Origin: Streptomyces sp. L-9-10
GTDB lineage: Bacteria; Actinomycetota; Actinomycetes; Streptomycetales; Streptomycetaceae
Direction: 5' to 3'
Assembly (NCBI RefSeq): GCF_004151105.1
Contig: NZ_PHRF01000162.1
Coordinates: forward strand, 327,488 to 391,487
Length of the DNA: 64,000 nt
Shown here: piece by piece, positions 61,684 to 64,000 of the stretch
How the letters are laid out: every line of letters begins with the position of its first letter
Numbering within the stretch: position 1 is the first letter of the stretch
Notes under the pieces: generated by a model
The model's database searches: none
The model's input: the letters and a program-made list of their open reading frames with translations, nothing else
What the model was told of the DNA's origin: nothing
Program-made: the position numbers and the translations under genes

Positions 61684-62802
61684 ATGCGCGTCGTCATCGT
61701 CACCGAATCCTTCCCGCCCGATGTCAACGGGGTGGCACACTGCGCCCTCCAGACCGCCCGGCATCTCGCCGCCCGCGGTCATGATCCGCTCGTCATCGCC
61801 CCGGCCGTCGCCGGGGATGCCGAGATCGACGCACCGTGCCCCGTGGTACGCGTGCCCTCACTCCCGCTGCCCGGCTATCCGCAGGTGCGGGTGGCACTCC
61901 CCAGCCGGCGCATCGCGGCGGCCATCACCGCGCACCGCGCCGAACTCGTCCACCTGGCCGGACCCTTCGTGCTCGGCGTACGCGGCATGACGGCCGCCGC
62001 CCGGCTCGGTGTCCCCGCCGTCGCCGTCTACCAGACCGACCTCGCGGGCTACGCCCGTACCTATGTGGGCGCGGGCGAGGCCGCGGCCTGGCGGCGGATC
62101 CGTGCCGTGCACACCGCCGCCGACCTCACCCTCGCGCCGTCCAGCGCCGCCGCGAACGACCTCGCCGAGCACGGCATCCCGCGGGTGCGGCTCTGGCCGC
62201 GGGGCGTGGACACCGTACGGTTCCGGCCCGAACTGCGCGACGAGGAGCTGCGCAGGCGGCTCGCGCCCAACGGGGAGCTGATCGTCGGCTATGTCGGCCG
62301 GCTGGCCCCCGAGAAGCATGTCGAACTCCTCGCCGGGGTCTCCCGGCTGCCCGGCGTCCGCGTCGTGATCGTCGGGGACGGGCCCAGCGAGACCTCCCTG
62401 CGCGGGGCGCTGCCCGGCGCGGTCTTCCTCGGCCGGTCGACCGGTGACGAACTGGCGCGGACCTTCGCCTCGTTCGACGTGTTCGCGCACACAGGCCCCT
62501 ACGAGACCTTCTGCCAGACCGTGCAGGAGGCCATGGCCAGCGGGGTGCCGGTGATCGCGCCCGCCGCCGGCGGACCGCTCGACCTCGTCGACCACGGACG
62601 TACCGGACTGCTGGTCACCCCGCACGACGTCGACGCCGTCACCACCGCCGTGGAGGAACTCGCCTTCGCCCCCGCGCTCCGCGCGGCCTACGGGCAGGCG
62701 GGCCGCGCCACCGTCGAGGGCAGGACCTGGGCCGTCGTCGGGGACCAGCTGCTCGACCACTACACCGAGGTGCTCGGCGCCCGCACGGCGGTGGTCGCGT
62801 GA
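61684..62802 (+). CDS. GT4-family glycosyltransferase
   Basis: The 372-residue GT-B glycosyltransferase opens with VVIVTESFPPDVNGVAHCAL, an acceptor-domain signature of GT4 mannosyltransferases (MgtA/PimB-type), and has the donor motif YVGRLAPEKHVELLAG and the E-x7-E-type GPYETFCQTVQEAMASGVPV. It probably adds mannose or a related sugar to a lipid or surface glycan. The gene overlaps the next by 4 bases (GTGA). The ribosome-binding site is weak. Specificity cannot be read from sequence. Confidence 0.87.
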   Translation: MRVVIVTESFPPDVNGVAHCALQTARHLAARGHDPLVIAPAVAGDAEIDAPCPVVRVPSLPLPGYPQVRVALPSRRIAAAITAHRAELVHLAGPFVLGVRGMTAAARLGVPAVAVYQTDLAGYARTYVGAGEAAAWRRIRAVHTAADLTLAPSSAAANDLAEHGIPRVRLWPRGVDTVRFRPELRDEELRRRLAPNGELIVGYVGRLAPEKHVELLAGVSRLPGVRVVIVGDGPSETSLRGALPGAVFLGRSTGDELARTFASFDVFAHTGPYETFCQTVQEAMASGVPVIAPAAGGPLDLVDHGRTGLLVTPHDVDAVTTAVEELAFAPALRAAYGQAGRATVEGRTWAVVGDQLLDHYTEVLGARTAVVA

Positions 62803-63992
62803 GCGCCCTGAAGATCGTACGGCTGGCCAACTTCGTCACCCCCGCCTCGGGCGGCCTGCGCACCGCGCTCCAGGAGCTGGGCAGCGGCTATCTCGCGGCC
62901 GGGCACCAGCCGGTGCTGATCGTGCCGGGGGAGCGGGAGTCCGACGTGGACACCTCGCAGGGGCGGGTGATCACCCTGCCGGGGCCCGTACTGCCCGGCA
63001 CCGGCGGATACCGGGTGCTGAGCGCGCGGCGGCGGCTGCGGGAGGTGCTCGAAGAGATCGGGCCCGACCGGCTCGAGGTCTCCGACCGCACCACCCTGCG
63101 CTGGACGGGGGAGTGGGCACGCCGCCATCGCATCCCGTCCGTGATGGTCTCCCACGAGACGGCGGACGGGGTGCTGCGCACCTGGGGTGTGCCCGGGGTC
63201 GCCGCGGGCCGGGCCGCCGACCGGCTCAATCTGCGCACGGCCTGGGCATATTCGCGGATCGTCTGCACCACGGAGTGGGCGGAGCGGGAGTTCCTCCGGA
63301 TCGGGGCCCGCAATGTGGTGCGCGCACCACTCGGTGTCGATCTGCGCCGGTGCACGCCGGAGCGGTACGACGCCGAGCTGCGCTCCCGGTACGTGCGTAC
63401 GGGTGAAGTACTGCTCGTACTCGGCTCCCGGCTGTCGGTGGAGAAGCGTCCCGGCACCGCGCTCGACGCGCTCGCCGAGCTGCGCGAGCGGGGTGTACCC
63501 GCGGTGCTGGTCGTCGCCGGAGACGGTCCGTTGCGGGCCGGACTGGTGCGCCGGGCCCGTGCCGAACGGCTGCCCGCACTCTTCCTCGGCCATGTGCGCG
63601 ACCGCGAGGCGATGGCCGATCTCCAGGCTTCCGCGGACATCTGTCTGGCGCCGGGCCCCGCCGAGACCTTCGGGCTGTCGGCCCTGGAGGCGCTGGCGTG
63701 CGGCACACCGGTCGTCGCCAGCGCGTCGTCGGCGCTGCCCGAGGTGATCGGGGACGCGGGCATCGCCGCCCGGGACAACGCCTCGGCCTTCGCCGACGCG
63801 ATCCAGGAGCTCCAGGCCCGCCCCGAGGGGACGCGCCGTGCCGCGGCCCGCGCCCGCGCGGAGCTCTTCAGCTGGGAGAACGCGGTCGCCGCCTTCCTCG
63901 CGGCCCACGATCTCCCGGTCGGCGTACCGGTGCTGAACAAGGTCCCGTCGCAGGTCCAGCAGGCCCACCGGCCGGAGGGAGAGGCGAGATGA
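62799..63992 (+). CDS. GT4-family glycosyltransferase, second gene of the operon
   Basis: The 397-residue protein is a second GT-B enzyme: KIVRLANFVTPASGGLRTAL at the N-terminus, the LGSRLSVEKRPGTALD donor loop and GPAETFGLSALEALACGTPV near the C-terminus. It is related in fold to its neighbour but not a duplicate. The two likely act in one glycolipid or capsule pathway. The GTG start overlaps the first gene's stop, and its own stop overlaps an ATG that continues past the window. Confidence 0.88.
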   Translation: MSALKIVRLANFVTPASGGLRTALQELGSGYLAAGHQPVLIVPGERESDVDTSQGRVITLPGPVLPGTGGYRVLSARRRLREVLEEIGPDRLEVSDRTTLRWTGEWARRHRIPSVMVSHETADGVLRTWGVPGVAAGRAADRLNLRTAWAYSRIVCTTEWAEREFLRIGARNVVRAPLGVDLRRCTPERYDAELRSRYVRTGEVLLVLGSRLSVEKRPGTALDALAELRERGVPAVLVVAGDGPLRAGLVRRARAERLPALFLGHVRDREAMADLQASADICLAPGPAETFGLSALEALACGTPVVASASSALPEVIGDAGIAARDNASAFADAIQELQARPEGTRRAAARARAELFSWENAVAAFLAAHDLPVGVPVLNKVPSQVQQAHRPEGEAR

Positions 63993-64000
63993 CGACGGAG
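63989..64000 (+). CDS. Start of a third gene in the glycosyltransferase operon, truncated by the window
   Basis: An ATG at 63989 overlaps the glycosyltransferase stop by 4 bases (ATGA), with GGAGGGAGAGG just upstream. Only four codons (MTTE) are visible, so the product cannot be named. Confidence 0.6.

Overview
The window is chromosomal DNA from a high-GC actinomycete, almost certainly a Streptomyces. Coding regions have strongly GC-biased third positions and many GTG starts, neighbouring genes often overlap by 4 bases (ATGA or GTGA), and several genes are characteristic of the genus (rbpA, a smeA-sffA-like pair, an FMN-riboswitch rib operon, ppm1). The order coaBC-metK-priA-fmt-rsmB-rpe ... 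rib-his ... ppm1-fxsA-rbpA ... smeA-sffA matches what I remember of the S. coelicolor SCO1413-SCO1477 region. That is recall, not a search.

Layout. 1-2.8 kb: coaBC (5' end outside the window) and metK. 2.9-8.0 kb: an accessory four-gene block on the minus strand, placed between metK and priA. It encodes an XRE-TPR regulator, a TIR-domain protein, a P-loop/STAND-like protein and a two-helix membrane protein, and it looks like an undescribed TIR-based immune or signalling module. 8.4-15.8 kb: priA, fmt, rsmB, a decayed MerR/TIGR03086 locus, rpe. 16-21 kb: a SorC-type regulator, guaB1, a SigB-type sigma factor with a convergent RsbW-like ATPase gene, and an Lrp regulator. 21.2-24 kb: a davA-davB pair for lysine catabolism through 5-aminovaleramide. 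24-29.3 kb: an F420-type oxidoreductase, a secreted alginate-lyase-like protein, and a divergent MFS/ROK pair with a clear operator. 29.4-35.3 kb: the FMN riboswitch, ribD-ribE-ribM-ribBA-ribH, then hisE-hisG. 35.3-44 kb: PH-domain protein, two CNNM/CorC-type membrane proteins, EccA-like AAA+ protein, uridine kinase-like protein, secreted C39-type peptidase, TetR regulator. 44-50 kb: GH18 chitinase with a DasR-type site, acyl-CoA dehydrogenase, a small conserved protein, a second Lrp, an amidohydrolase. 50-55.7 kb: ppm1, fxsA, rbpA with a SigR-type promoter, an UMF1-type transporter, and a GDPD/YczE pair divergent from a MocR regulator. 57-64 kb: smeA-sffA-like sporulation pair, ankyrin and HEAT-repeat proteins, and a glycosyltransferase operon running out of the window.

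How genes work together. The riboflavin genes form one FMN-controlled operon for synthesis plus uptake. Lrp-DavA-DavB is a compact oxygenase/amidase lysine route. The TIR and P-loop proteins of the accessory block share a 20-residue Gly/Asn/His motif at the C-terminus of one and the N-terminus of the other, which suggests motif-templated effector recruitment. Two copies of a roughly 300-base intergenic repeat with inverted arms lie near 10.8 and 48.1 kb. I saw no tRNA, rRNA, CRISPR array, insertion sequence or phage genes.
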